This document shows, one piece after another, positions 23,071 through 34,639 of a DNA stretch of 64,000 nucleotides (positions are counted from its first letter, which is position 1; every line of letters begins with the position of its first letter). The notes beneath the pieces were generated by a model that did no database searches, was not told the DNA's origin, and saw only the letters and a program-made list of their open reading frames with translations. This DNA is from Schistocephalus solidus (Eukaryota; Platyhelminthes; Cestoda; Diphyllobothriidea; Diphyllobothriidae), in contig WEDG01000289.1 of assembly GCA_017591395.1 (NCBI GenBank), positions 62,001 through 126,000 on the forward strand, in the 5' to 3' direction. The position numbers were made by a program, and so were the translations under genes.

Positions 23071-23440
23071 GGTAGGAATGGCTTGTATGGCCGCCTTGGG
23101 AACAGGAACCACCCGTGTGGCTTTGTGTCAAGTTCTGGGTAAATTACGTTTGAGATTAAAGTTAATGTTAGGTTTAAGTTTAGGGTTGGGTTTAAAGTTA
23201 GAATCGGGATTATGTTCAGGGTTAAGATTTGGGTTCGTGTAACCTGTAGGATCTAGGTTTAGAGTTGGGCCAGAGTTATGATTAAGGTTAAAGTTTAGTT
23301 TTTTGTTAGGGTTAGTGTTAGGGTTAAGATACTGGAATATTTACCATTCCAGAAATTCATCGCAAGGTCACTGATGTTAAGTGTGCGGGGCGCGCTCATG
23401 CTTGTGTCCTGGTTAGGCGGCCATACAAGTCATCCTTGCC
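23071..23440 (+). mobile_element. 370-bp inverted-repeat element with telomere-like core, copy 1
   Basis: Begins GGTAGGAATGGCTTGTATGG and ends with the inverted match CCATACAAGTCATCCTTGCC; similarity between the arms continues inward to about 90 bp (GTGGCTTTGTG.. against GTGACCTTGCG..). The core 23130-23335 is GGTTA-rich. It lies inside LINE G copy 2 exactly between the codons for SML and YAI, so the LINE gives the empty site. The two LINE halves share CT at the junction, a possible 2-bp target duplication, and AAAAAT lies before the left arm. No coding capacity. A second copy in opposite orientation is at 30188-30595. Confidence 0.75.
23130..23335 (+). repeat. Degenerate telomere-like (TTAGGG)n core
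   Basis: Repeated TTAGGGTT, TTAAGTTTAGGG, GGTTTAAAG and GTTAGGGTTAGTGTTAGGG units. TTAGGG is the telomere repeat reported for flatworms. The run is interstitial and imperfect, more eroded in the middle than at the right end. Confidence 0.8.
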
Positions 23441-24060
23441 CTGTACGCCATCAGGCGGACATTTAAGGTTTTCAATGAAGGTTGCGTTTCTAAAGTCTTC
23501 GGTAGGCTTGCAAGGCTGCTTCTTGAATTAACTATTCAGGACTGGAGACCCTGGATGCAATGGAATTACAATCTACTCGAAAGGGTGCATAGACGAGCCT
23601 CAAAATTAGTAAGAGGTCATGGTATAATATCAAACACAATCCGCCAAACAATCCAAATATTTATCCCCTGAGTTATAGGCAGTTGGATGGAGACTTGATA
23701 AAACCTTTAGATTTCGTGCGTGGCTTGGACTGCGCCCTTCTATGTGATGATTTTTTCCAAGTCGCACTGCAGCTGGCCTACGGGATCATTATTTCAAACT
23801 ATGTGTCCCAAGGAAGATTAAATGTGAGCATGTTTTTCCAACCGTCTCGTTGAAACGTGGAACAACCTACCCGAGGCGATTTTAATGGTGACGGCTGTGT
23901 ATATATTCAAATATCGGCTTGACAAACCTGCTGCAGTAACAAGCAGACTCTGTAACAATTAAACATTAAAAAACTTTGTACTATTTGATTAAGTCTACAT
24001 TCACTTGATGCTACAGTTCAAGGCGCAATCCTTTTTTCGTCAAATGCATTGAACTGATCC

Positions 24061-24557
24061 CCATACACTATCAGGGTGGTTGCAGCGTGGAACGCTCTGC
24101 CAGTGGATATGATTATCTATTAAGCTCCTAATTCACCAACTGCTTGCCAAGTTACATAAGTTCGTGTAACCATACTACTATCAATAAGCAAGTAGTCGTT
24201 TATATTTACTCTTAAAAATAGCCAACAGCTGCTTTTTCGCATGTAGTTATGTAAAAAACTTTTTGAATTGTCCTTGTGTACGGCTGCTTTTTATTAGCCA
24301 TTTTGTAAACTATATTGAGCCAAAGACGTTCACCAATCTTTACTATAATAAAATGGAACTTGACCGAGCATTTCGTCAGAGGACGTGCTGGTGTTACCAA
24401 CTTTAAAATTCGTGTACGACTCGATTTTCCGATGAGCCTTCCTTCTTCATTATATCGTCTCAGAATGCACTCTACCTCAGCTATTCGGGATATATTTTTA
24501 TATTGACACATGTTTATATTTCGAATAGGATGACTCCCATTGGCTACCGGTACTCAC
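24061..24557. other. No recognised feature
   Basis: AT-rich; the 99-codon minus ORF at 24212-24511 has no motif. Confidence 0.4.
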
Positions 24558-24958
24558 CGCAGATATTCCTTTGCCGGAGGCCGGTGTGGAGGACGCCACC
24601 TCAACTGCGATTGCGTGCTTATCCAAAGCTTCCCACCACCTTATCACCGGGCTGTTCTCTTGGTTGACAGAAGAGTGGATGCCAGTGATCGCTGCTATAC
24701 GAAGATACGAGTCTTTCGTCCATATTGATCCTTGGAAGCAACATGGCAGAGACGATATGCCCTTTGTACCTTTTCCAGATGACAACTGCGACACGCGATA
24801 CTTAGAAATGAAGTGGATGCTCTGCCGGGCAGTTTCCCATCCACGTGTGCCTGGTTTAACCCCGCTTTCATAAACAGGCTGCGCTAATGCGTCAGACCGA
24901 ACCGAGAACCCTACGGGCTTGAGACATGCGTCTGTTGGGCAGTGTAATCGTGGCATTC
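24558..24958 (-). CDS. Candidate internal exon of an unidentified gene
   Basis: A 401-bp interval open on the minus strand, bounded by acceptor GGCTTAG at 24960-24959 and donor GCG|GTGAGTA. It encodes about 133 residues including GWETARQSIHFISKYRVSQL and ENSPVIRWWEALDKHAIAVE. Composition looks protein-like, but I do not recognise a family and the neighbours are repeats. The opposite strand is also partly open (24571-24873). No partner exon found within 2 kb either side. It may be a chance ORF. Confidence 0.3.
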
Positions 24959-25439
24959 CTAAGCCAAAACCATGGGTACGTGCGGCGCGTTAAACTACTG
25001 TCTTTGGCCACATCAGTCAATAAGTCAAAAATATTATCTGCATGGTCTTAGTGGACATTGTCAGTACTGTAGGGACAAGGGATGAGGTGGATTCAGCTCA
25101 GATTAACCACCTGAAACTATCATGATGCTCCGAACGTTCTAGATTGTAGGGCTACCATTTGATAATTTAATTCGGTTCTCTCCCAAAATAAGGACCAGAC
25201 TGCAATGGCTCCGTATTTGGGATTGTGTGATAGCCCCCTTTGACTGGAAATACTCAACCCTTTTTCTTTATTTCTGGTTCAAGTCCATGACACGTTGCGT
25301 ACGCATTAATGCCTGTAAGCCTTCTTTCAACATAACTCCACTCTGGATATAGGAACATAGTTATTTATATGCTACTCGAGTCCTGTCACTGTAGGGGCAA
25401 GCCTAAGACGCTACGCGTATTGCATTCCTTCTCCAATAA
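24959..25439. other. No recognised feature
   Basis: No exon or known repeat recognised between the candidate exon and the family H copy. Confidence 0.4.
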
Positions 25440-25870
25440 AGTAAATTTACCGCCTCAGACGGTGGCTGGGGACTGAGAATGTGAATAATTACATTGACGG
25501 CCCGGCGAACTTTCCTCACTATAAGCAACCTGACGTGCTCGGAGCTATCATGGTGCGCTTAAAGCCGCAGCTTGGAAGGCTTCCAACTGACGAGGTAAGT
25601 TGGATCGTGTAATTGTCCCAATGTGTTTGTGTTGAGTGACCGACTGGTGGACTGAAAGTCAGGCCGCAATGGCTCCTTCCTAATGTGGCCCCTATTGAAC
25701 TCCTACTGCGCGGGATCCGAGCCAAGTGTGGTGGCACGTCTAGGACTGGTTCTGATCGTGCCAGTCATTTGTGCCTTCTTCCCTCTTTCGGCTTCTTGAA
25801 TTGGTCATGACACCGAGTTAAGTAGGGTAGGGGGAGAGAGTGCGTTAGATGCAGCGCAAATCTACTCTTA
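25440..25870 (-). repeat. Family H repeat, single copy in reverse
   Basis: The reverse complement matches 19040-19470 in order: CACTCTCTC, GGTGTCATGACCAA, GGCTCGGATCCCGCGC, GGCCACATTAGGAAGGAGCC, GTCGGTCACTCAACACAAAC, CGTCAGTTGGAAGCCTTCC, AGCGCACCATGATAGCTC and TTATAGTGAGGAAA. This is the clearest evidence that the family is interspersed as well as tandem. Confidence 0.7.
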
Positions 25871-26607
25871 CTATAATTTTATTAACACCCCAGCCACCGT
25901 CCTGTCATCACCTTGTTGTGAGGCATACGAAGGCCCTCGCCATACTCAAGGGTCAATATGTTTTTGTCTGCATGTACTTATTCTTATAGGAAGGTGCAAA
26001 CACCGAAACAAATAAGCTCTGTATGTTTGACAAACTTCACGAGCAAGCTAATAACTGCCTACCCGAATTTCGCCATGTCATAAAAGCATAGGGATCAACA
26101 GAAAATATGGATAGGTGGAAATTGGCTTATTTCTGCTTCTTCTCCCAAGATTTATCTAATTGCAACCATGATAAACGCCTGTGACCTAAAACATAAACAT
26201 GTGCCCGTACACGAAGCAGATCGTTCACAAACAGATTCTAGTAGAAGCGTCATCTGCCCTTCATCGAAACAGGGTTGATAAGTGTCTCGCCATATATCCA
26301 ACTATGTTACTGTTGATCGAGTACGTCTTTATTCAGGGATGGGCACAAACTGATCATTAAGTTTCTGGAGCAACTAATCTCTGGGTGGTTGGCGGAGTTA
26401 CTGAATATTTATCCTAATAGTAGGCTGAATTTGGCCAATTTATAGGATGGTCTGGTGCATAATTTACGGATTGGAATAGAGCAGCGTGACAATGTTCTGC
26501 ATAAATACACCCACACTCATCGATCGTGTTACCGGGCACAGTCGTCTCGTTCTGTCTAAATGTTCACTTTTAGGTATGGACCGCGGCCACAGAGTGGTGA
26601 GTAGCAT
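25871..26607. other. No recognised feature
   Basis: No gene. The last part (26460-26607) may be the distal tail of the SINE or its flank. Confidence 0.4.
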
Positions 26608-26778
26608 GGGCAGAATAAAAGTACCAACAAACACAAGGAAGATTGGAATGACCATTTCTGGCTTACTAGGCTTTATCTGTCAGCCCTCTGCAATCCCATG
26701 TTTTGCAATCCATGTGGCTTCAACTCGCAACCGGTTGCTAAGACGTCGACTGCCCCACCGATTGAGCCATTGACCAGT
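26608..26778 (-). mobile_element. tRNA-derived SINE, copy S2
   Basis: On the minus strand: head TGGCTCAATCGGTGGGGCAG (A box) and GCGAGTTGAAGCC (B box), body with GCCAGAAATGGTCATTCCAA and TCTTCCTTGTGTTTG, and tail TTGGTACTTTTATTCTGCCC. Same organisation as S1 and S3; the middle of the body is diverged. Confidence 0.72.
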
Positions 26779-27394
26779 TGTCCTGTCAGTATCAATCGAA
26801 TCTCCGCAATTTTATACGGACGCTAGCCAATCGCGTTACTAGAAACACTTATCCTGTTGTGCTTTGGAGCTCAAGCACCACCAGCAGCCGTTCATCATAA
26901 CGCAGTTGGTGAATTCCCATTCGAAATTTTAAGTAAATCTCGATGGATGTATCGACAGGGTCAGTGCGTGTTAGTGTGTAAGTTCCAAAATTTTTTTCTG
27001 ACTGAAAAATTAACTTCTAATCGTTAAAGTCGCCAATTAAGTCACCTAGCTTTTTAAAACTGCATTCATCAAGATGGGCTTTAACTCTTACGTTCACTTT
27101 AAAGACAGGTATAATGCGGGGCACTGGATTGTGGCTTAGAAAAATAACATTAAAAGAGGTTGTGCACAGTGAACGCCTACCAAAGCCTAGAGGAATTTTA
27201 AACTTATTCAATAAGCTGCAGCCTGTGATAAAATCCCAGGTTATGTCTCAGGATATACCGAAATGGCAAGTTAATATAGCCCTTGATCAGTCAACAAATA
27301 CAATGACAAAATGATTAAAATTAAGATTATCACAGTGATGTGTACGACGGGTAATTCAAGGAAAAGAGACGGTTGCGATTCAAGCCTTGATTAG
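26779..27394. other. No recognised feature
   Basis: AT-rich; short opposing ORFs of 64-66 codons at 27017-27314 show no motif. Confidence 0.4.
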
Positions 27395-28195
27395 TAATAA
27401 ATAAATAGTTGTATTTAATGCCAGTTTACAGGCAATGTCAAACGATATATCTATTGCCGATTAGGCTCGCAATGAAATAAACTCCTGAAAGAATATATTT
27501 CCTAGTGTTTTTTTCTCAATAAAGGTAATTCAGGAGAAAAAAATCTGCAGCCCGTTGGAGTATAGCCGTACGGAACAGGGAAGGTTATGCACACGCGCAG
27601 TGTATTTCAGTATCCCTTCATTTTCGTAGAAGGGGAATTCTGCACCATGCAAGGGTGCGTCCGCAAACGTTTGCTCGCTATCGGCTGAAGATTTCACCGG
27701 TGGATGGTTGCAGAGACGGTGCCATTGCTCCTGAGTTAAGACCTGGAGCCGGACTGAGAGGCCGTGCACTCCGTCAAGCATGCAGATAGATTCAACTATG
27801 TAGGCACCCAGAATTCGTGGAAGGTGTTCTTAATGCAGAAAGCTATTGATAATCTTCTTAACAAAGAATAATTTTGCAGGATTTTTATATTCCTGGGTTG
27901 CTTTTTCCATATAGAATGGGCGCTTACCGAAAAAAACTGACGATACTTAACTGCAATTATCGAAGGAAGAAATAAAAATACATCGCGGTGACTGTTGTGC
28001 CAAGAATGGTCTGCCTGCTTCAGAGTAGTAAGCGGGCTAAATATACGACAGGTTAATTGCTTAAGAAGTAAAAATTCCCTTTTTTAATCAGCAAAACTGC
28101 AAAGGATCAAAGTTTGCACGCCCACAACATTGTTGGTACGTCAGCATATGGTGTTTCGAAGATACAACTCTTTTACTGATAGCAGAAAGAGACCA
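27395..28195 (-). mobile_element. LINE 3'-UTR end, family C copy 1
   Basis: About 800 bp alignable with 36515-37350 and, in reverse, 51405-51853. On the minus strand it ends ATTAAATACAACTATTTATT, a short microsatellite tail typical of non-LTR elements. Shared blocks include GCAGAGACGGTGCCATTGC, GGGTGCGTCCGCAAACG, ACCGAAAAAAACTGACGATAC and CCCACAACATTGTTGGTACG. No coding domain is in the shared part, so I cannot name the clade. Confidence 0.6.
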
Positions 28196-29042
28196 GCATT
28201 TATGGAAAGATTAATAAGGAAGTGCTAAGGGATCGAATCATCCAGCCTACTTGCCACACGGGGAAGCTTTAACATGGATGTCTCCGTTCATCAAAATAAA
28301 CAGTACGGTAAAAGCAAAGAGATCAGATAGTTAGTGACATATTAGTCTGGCACCTCGACACATACTTAACCCTGACTTGAAATGTTGATGTAAGGTGCCG
28401 ATGTATCAAAAAGCAGATGGCATCGGAATCTACCAGGCAAAGAAGGCCCTTAGAGCCCAAAATAGCCCCAACTAAAGGACAATTCATGAAACCTGGACAG
28501 GAGATTAGCATATCTGATACAAAGAAGCAGATGTCCTCGGTGTTTATGCTCAGGGCACGAAGGTTTGTGCGTAGTTCGTTAACCTGCGCAGACCGTTGGG
28601 GCGGCTGATGTTACAGAGTCTCCGCAGGTGCGCGATCCCGAACAACTCGGTGTGCCACAGTCATGTGTCCTCTGTTGTAGGACTGCTGCTACGTCTAATT
28701 GCATTCACGTCCGATTGCCACAGACAGTCTGGAGGGCCTCCTGCTGCAAAGAGAGCTTGAGAGCTTTATCAATGACAGCAGATTGCCTTCAGACCAGCCC
28801 ATCTGAATCTCCGGGTTTTTGATTCGTTGATGAACTGCTCCATGACCTACTTGTTTGAGGCCACGGCATATAAGAATGGGAAAGCCTTAAGAGTGAGGAG
28901 CAAAAGTGTTTGATAAAGTCACAGATGCCTTCATCCATTTAGTTGAAACTTAGCTGAAATTCGGTATGCACAAACCATGGGTGCGCGGTGCCTTGAGGAT
29001 CACTTATAGGCGGGTGAAAAGGTAAGCCCGGAAGAGGATCGA
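28196..29042. other. No recognised feature
   Basis: ORFs of 62-64 codons at 28323-28822 are unconserved and lack splice context. Confidence 0.4.
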
Positions 29043-29216
29043 TATAGGCAGATGAACGTAACCGAAAAAAATGAGGGAGATTGGAATGAACATTTCGAGC
29101 TTGTTAATCATCATCACCCAGCCATACCCAACACCAGGTGGTGCACCACTCTAGGTTCGAACCCTTGACCTGTTGATTAGATGTCCACGCTCTACCCACT
29201 GCGCAACGGCGTCGGT
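29043..29216 (-). mobile_element. tRNA-derived SINE, copy S3
   Basis: The best-preserved head: TTGCGCAGTGGGTAGAGCG (A box), then TGGACATCTAATC, AAGGGTTCGAACC (B box). Body: GGGTATGGCTGGGTGATGATG, then CGAAATGTTCATTCCAATCT and tail CGGTTACGTTCATCTGCCTA. The acceptor stem and anticodon loop are not sound, so this is a SINE, not a tRNA gene. Confidence 0.78.
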
Positions 29217-29392
29217 GTCTCATTAGTTTTTGAATCGAGAATATTGAAATTAGTTAATGAACGCTCACAGCTCGGTAATGGGATTCACCCGCCCATTCTG
29301 CCATGGGGCTCACTCTCGAGCCCAACCACAAGTTAAACAGCGGCGAGTAGTAAAGTTAGATTAACATTGATGAAATCGGGTATGACTTTCTG

Positions 29393-29460
29393 ATGCTGGA
29401 TAAGGAGCCAGAAATAGTCATTCCAGTCTCCGTCGTCTTTTTCAGCAATGTCCATCGGCC
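29393..29460 (+). mobile_element. SINE tail fragment, copy S4
   Basis: GCTGGATAAGGAGCCAGAAA then TAGTCATTCCAGTCTCCGTC matches the body and tail of S1-S3. The tRNA head is absent, so it is 5'-truncated. Confidence 0.6.
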
Positions 29461-30187
29461 TATGCTTTTAGCCGCTGTCTGGCTTCTGGTGGGGCGCGGG
29501 AGTGATTTCCAAGGCAGAGCAGGACGAGTGAGTTTCGTAACCCATCGGTCAGTGGTCATTAACTAATAACGATCAACATCACATCTGCTGAGCGAGTGAG
29601 GTCAATAACTCTGTCATTCTGGACAACGAAAATAGCCCCACATTGCGGCTGCTCATCTACGCAAAGGGCAGTAGCCTTCATCTGCGCATCCCAGCATTAA
29701 AAATCCACCGTATTGACAGTATAGCTGTCAGGGGCGCAAATGGTTCTGATTGACCCATCTTCTTGATTTCCTTAACTTACTTGCCCATTAGGTTGTCAGA
29801 CGTCTTCGACCCCCGTTGCCATCAAGTTGTAAAGAATCCAGGTATAGACAAGCCCGAACGACTGGACATGGAACGAGCCAGAGACTTTGAAGGCTGTAAC
29901 TGGCTACTTATAAACTGACATATTTATTCAGATATCAGTTTGAGGGTTAAACATCTGGAAACAAGTATATAATAATATTGGCGGTGGGTGTAGCAGTTCG
30001 AGGCAGAATTAATCGGTGATAAGGGTGTCTCTTGAGTGGAGCGATGGCGGTTATTTCTGGAGATCTCTGTGTCAAGTCCTCGCCTATAATTTTGGGTTTT
30101 CACTCTATCAGGTAGTATATATATTTGGATCTAGCTTTTGAGGTAGGTTTATAGAAGAAGTCAAACCAACTCGAGCTAACAATATAA
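29461..30187. other. No recognised feature
   Basis: No gene or shared repeat seen. Confidence 0.4.
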
Positions 30188-30595
30188 GGTAATGATGCCT
30201 TGTGTGGCTGCCTAAACGGGACAAGGGAAAATTGACTAACCATCCGCTTAAGATAGGTGACCCTACGATACATTTCAGCAAGGGTATATATACCTGTGTC
30301 TTAACGCTAACACTAGCCCTAACATAAAACTAAACTGTCACCGTAACATTATCCCTAGAACTACCTTAAATATAACCTCAAAAGTAACATGATATAATCA
30401 TTATACCTTAGCTTGATCACGACCCTAAACCCAACGCTGGCTGTACCCTCAAACTAAAACCGAACCTTAAACTTACCCTTACCCTCACCTCAATCCTTAT
30501 CGTAATTTCCCCAGAATCCGGTGCAAAGTCACATACATCGTGCATGGTTCCTTTTCGAGTGTCCAGTGTAGGTGGCCCTACAAGACATCCTTACC
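30188..30595 (-). mobile_element. 408-bp inverted-repeat element with telomere-like core, copy 2
   Basis: Begins GGTAATGATGCCTTGTGTGG and ends CCCTACAAGACATCCTTACC, the inverted match. The reverse complement of its right arm continues like the left arm of copy 1 (GTGACTTTGCACC, GATTCTGGGGAAATTACG), so the two copies are the same element in opposite orientation. The core 30300-30500 is rich in CCCTAA-like units. Flanks are AT-rich (TATAA left, AAATA right) and no clear target duplication is seen. Confidence 0.7.
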
Positions 30596-30849
30596 AAATA
30601 ATACTAATAATTAACGGTAAGAACACGTTATTATAATAAACATTTCACAAGAAAGTTCAATCGTGCCAGATCAGACCCTACGGTTTAACTCGGTAACAGA
30701 CTTGGTTACCATTCGCGTTAAAAAGTATGCCAAAAGAAAATGTTGCAGGCAAGCGGAAGAATGCACCTTCCCAAATGATTCAATATTCGGTGTATATAAG
30801 GGAGACAGATAGAGGTTTTGAAACCCCTATTTACAGATAGAAGCTAGCA
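30596..30849. other. No recognised feature
   Basis: Short AT-rich spacer. Confidence 0.4.
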
Positions 30850-33330
30850 AAATAGGCAAATGCTACGTGGCTATATGGTCATAGTACATCGGTCATTGGT
30901 GTAGGTGAAATAAATGTCCATCAAGTAAAATGCATCAAGTTTTCTTTTAAACATTGCAGCGCTTTTAGCCTGAACATCCTAAGTAGGCATTTTGTTCCAT
31001 TTTTCAATTATCCGGTTGGCCCACACTTCAAGTTTGTATTGGTGACCTAGGAGATTTACAATTTTTGCCAATTCAAAATATCGGCCATTTGAAGAGCACA
31101 ATCAACTCCTCTGACACGTTTGAAGACTAAAATCATATCCCATCTGTATTGCCTATAATAGAGAGGAAACATGTTTAGTCTTTCTAATCGGCCCTTATAG
31201 GGTAGGCATTCCAATCCACTGACTAGTTTCGTCGCCCGCCGTTAAACGTTCTCCAACAGAGTGTAATCATACTTCGTCCAGGGGCACCACACCTGGACGC
31301 AATATTCCAATACCAGCCGGAGAAATGCTCCAACTACGCGCCCTAAAAGCTCTTCCTCAAAATTAACGAAGGATCTCCTGATCGTTCCTAAGATACACAT
31401 AGCTTTCTTCGGTAACTTGGCACAGTCTGACAATGGTTTGAGAGTGGGTGTTATCCACATACCTAACACCTTTAGAACACTTACCTCCTCGAGTTGATGA
31501 CCGCTAATGAAGTACTGATATTCAAACCTCATCAACCATCTGTAACTAGACTGTAGCCAGATGATTTGGCATTTGTTAAAATTAAGATTCAGCAACCACT
31601 CATCACCCCATGTTGCAAGTGATCTAAGTTATTTTGTAAGTTCCGCTCATCCTCTGGTTTTTCAATCGAATTCCAAAACTTTTGATCCAGCAAACATGAC
31701 CTTCTCGCATGTCAGAAAATCAAGGCAGTCGTTCACGTATATCAGAAACAGAATCATACTGGGAAGGCTCGCCTGTGGAACTCCAATGTGAACGGTTTCC
31801 CATTGTGACTTGGCGTCTTCAATACAAATACTTTGGCGCCTGTCTGTGAAAAAGTTGGACAGACCGTTGAGTTGGTTGCCAGTCACATCCATTTGACGCT
31901 GTGTGGAACCCTTTCAAAAGCTTTGTAGACCGCATTGACTTGCAAACCAATTTCGAATGATTTCTTCCAGCTTTCCATGGATTTAAGCAGGTTTGTGATG
32001 CAGGATCGACCACTTCTATATCCATGCTGATCTTAAATAAGCAAGTTATTCTCTTCAATATACCTAATCAGTTCGTTTTCGATTATCTTCTCCATTATTT
32101 TTCAACAGATACTTTTAAGGCTGACTGGTTATGTCCTCTTTCCTCCTTTACATATTGGGTTTATGTTAGCTAGCTTCCACTGGGGTTTTGAGACGCGAAA
32201 TCTCCTTTTAAGTGGACAGAAGTTCTCTAAAAACTGCTAAATCAAGTTGCTAATGAAGAACCAGACAGCATTTGGGTCATAAACATGTGCAGGACTCCAG
32301 TGTCTCTCATTCAGTAGTTCTTTTATTTAGGAATAATCCCTTTTTCATACATTGCTCTCCCTAACTGCTCGAATTTCGGGTACAGAAAAATGACTGGACT
32401 CCCAACCAAGAAAGCAATGATCACTTCGTCCAAGGGGAGTGAGGGAGCTTAATCTAATGATGCGAATGTCGTCTCTACGTATAATTATATCCAAACAGCT
32501 TGACTGCTATCCATTTCGGAACAGCGTGTTCATTGTGACGTGTTGGGTAATAAACTTGACAGTTACCAACTGAATTAAATCCTGTTTGAATGAATTTTCC
32601 GATCTGGAGCAGTAAATTTATACCCAATCCATGTCGGCAGAATTGAAATATCCAAGTATTAATAAGTGTTTGTCAAGGCAGATTTGCTTTACCTCCGTGA
32701 TGAGTGCTTCGACCGTGTCCATCCGCTGTCCTTGAGGTCGATATACCCCGGCAATATGGAGGTCCGGTTGGTTTGGGACTTTCAATTGTCAACTGAGTAT
32801 TTCGCAAAACATGTTCCTATTTGGTGAGGGCCCATCTGGAATGAAGTTAATGCTATCTCGTATGAGCATTGCGATTAATCCACCCCTACGTCCGTTTTTA
32901 TCCATGCGGATAAGCTAAAATCCATTTATCCTGACTTGCCTGCGATTTGCTCATTTAACCATGTTTCAGTTATTGCTATGAAATCAGGTTGTAAATGGCC
33001 CATGACCAGTTTGATTTCATCCATTTCGTTGAATAGACTCTGCACATCTGTGTACATAATTGTCATCTTGCTTTTTTCTCTCGACTTCTGAAGATTGTTT
33101 GTTGTTTCTTGCGCCTGGCGATTATTGCTGGATATTTCACAAGGTATATCCAGTCCCCTGTCTGGGCTCAAATCTATAGGCATTTGGTAGGGCTGCTGAC
33201 CAGTATAGATGCCGTCAATTTCAACGGATGTTCCCATAAAAATGAGCCCACCGTTTTTATGATTTAGTTGTCTAAAAGTTTCAAGTTTATTTCCCCCTCG
33301 TATTGAGGTCTTTTTAATTCTGTTACCAGT
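30850..33330 (-). mobile_element. CR1-like LINE, family D, old and heavily mutated
   Basis: On the minus strand, in order: endonuclease start near 33060-32930 (MYTDVQSLFNEMDEIK, PDFIAITETWLNEQ), decayed endonuclease and linker to 32060, reverse transcriptase near 31880-31660 (GNQLNGLSNFFTDRRQ, GVPQ.S, LFLIYVNDCLD, VMFAGS in place of YADD), thumb and C-terminus 31595-30960 (LNLNFNKCQIIW, LEYCVQVWCPW, RRATKLVSGLE, FPLYYRQYRWDM, DCALQMADIL). Stops and frameshifts throughout. The catalytic motif is lost. Confidence 0.78.
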
Positions 33331-34639
33331 GTCCTTATTTTCAGCCGATTGGTGGGAGAGAAATTAGTCTGAGTAACTAGGAGAGTAATTAGGGAGAGTA
33401 ATTAGACTGACACCACGATGATTCTTTCGTCATCTGGACTTTCAAGAGAGCAGTAGATCAAGCTGCTATTTGCTTCCCAAGACGGCTTTCAATGGTCTTG
33501 TTGCACCTCCTTCGTTTAATTTCTAGCGAGAGGCCCCAATCGAAAGAGCTTTTGGATTTTGACTATCACACCAGGTTTATGTGTATCATTCACTACATTT
33601 TGGAATGTCAGCAGATCATGCTTAACACTTTCTTTCGTGGATTCACCAGTAGCCTCGGCGACTCCCTGACTAACAAGACATAATGATCTATCAGGGAAAA
33701 TCCTGTTTCTGCATTCTGCTATCTTTTAGTGATGGAAAGTGGAATCATGGAATTTGTTACTGCCTTTATACCTGTGTTCAAATTGGTCCTCATCGATGAG
33801 TCTGCTGGTTGATTTTCCGACATCGCTTTGGATCTTTCAAACAGCGCAAGTTCTTCTGATACTGCATTCGGTTGAACAGCTCCCGGGGAAGCCTAAATTT
33901 GGGTTTGTGGCATCCAGATCTTTCGATAAGTCGCAGGCCTCTTTTATGCCATTACTTCAATGGTTACCATTATCTGTTCCCTTGTAGCAAGAGGGCCATG
34001 CAAAGAGTGTGCTGCTGTCGCTCTTACGTGGTGTTGGAGATCCCTTATGATTACTATTTGTCTATTTTTCAGAGGATATCGCTCACTGATTTACTTTTGT
34101 ACAGACAGATTCTGTGGGCAACAGATTTTCTGAACCTGGGGAAATTCAAGACATAGGTTCATACTCGCTTATTTTCTTTCTGGTCATCTGTATTTCAACT
34201 GACTCAGGGTTTTTTAATGACTTCGTTCTTTCTCTTTTTGTTTCGCTTAAAATTGTATCAATTGACCTTCGGCGTTTCCTTGCGATGATTATAGTCTAGC
34301 TTGCTTATGTTTTCAGCTCTTTCGCATCGTGTTCGGGTGATTTAATTTTGTTATGTTTGATGAGCTCTGTTATTATTTCCAAGAGGAGATCGAAGTCTTC
34401 TTTTTAATCTCAAAACTCTGGTTTTGAGTTCTCAGCATCCATCACCGCGCGCAAGCTCTTCTGTTTATCTTACTTTCGGTCGAATTCAGTAGCGCACTGC
34501 TTTCTTCAATATTGCTACTTGGTGGTTCTTCTCGATCAGCTGAGAGTAACTTGAGAATTTTAAGCTGGGCCAGATCTAGTTAAAGGAAAGATTTATTTGT
34601 GAACTATGTGTGAATAGCCGCGAGGCACCTGGGTGCTAA
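33331..34639 (-). other. Possible decayed 5' part (ORF1) of the family D LINE
   Basis: The minus strand has lysine/arginine-rich readable stretches such as RRSIDTILSETKRERTKSL near 34270-34200, which would suit a CR1 ORF1, but no known ORF1 domain is visible and frames break often. The plus-strand ORFs here (63-94 codons) are not convincing. I leave it as an inference from position. Confidence 0.25.

Larger units (their letters stand above)
22670..24060 (+). mobile_element. CR1-like LINE (family G, copy 2), 5'-truncated and split by an inserted element
   Basis: Starts inside the reverse-transcriptase palm: NCVQEFDCHRAVFADYIEIW (the catalytic ADD is ADY), then FQETLSQLNEWSRRWLLSF and a KDLS. 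block. The coding sequence is interrupted at 23071-23440 and resumes as LYAIRRTFKVFNEGC, TIQDWRPW, YNLLERVHRRASKLVRG, VETWNNLPEAIL and stop near 23960. It is the same family as 55180-56520, whose uninterrupted SMLYAIKCAYKVFDKDC proves the interruption. Several frameshifts and stops: inactive. Confidence 0.8.

Noticed and set aside
23130..23335. A chromosome end or fusion point, from the TTAGGG repeats
   Set aside because: Only about 200 bp, degenerate, bounded by inverted arms and embedded in a LINE, with a second copy nearby.
29150..29216. A functional tRNA gene on the minus strand
   Set aside because: Good internal boxes but poor acceptor and anticodon stems, and the downstream body is shared with other SINE copies.
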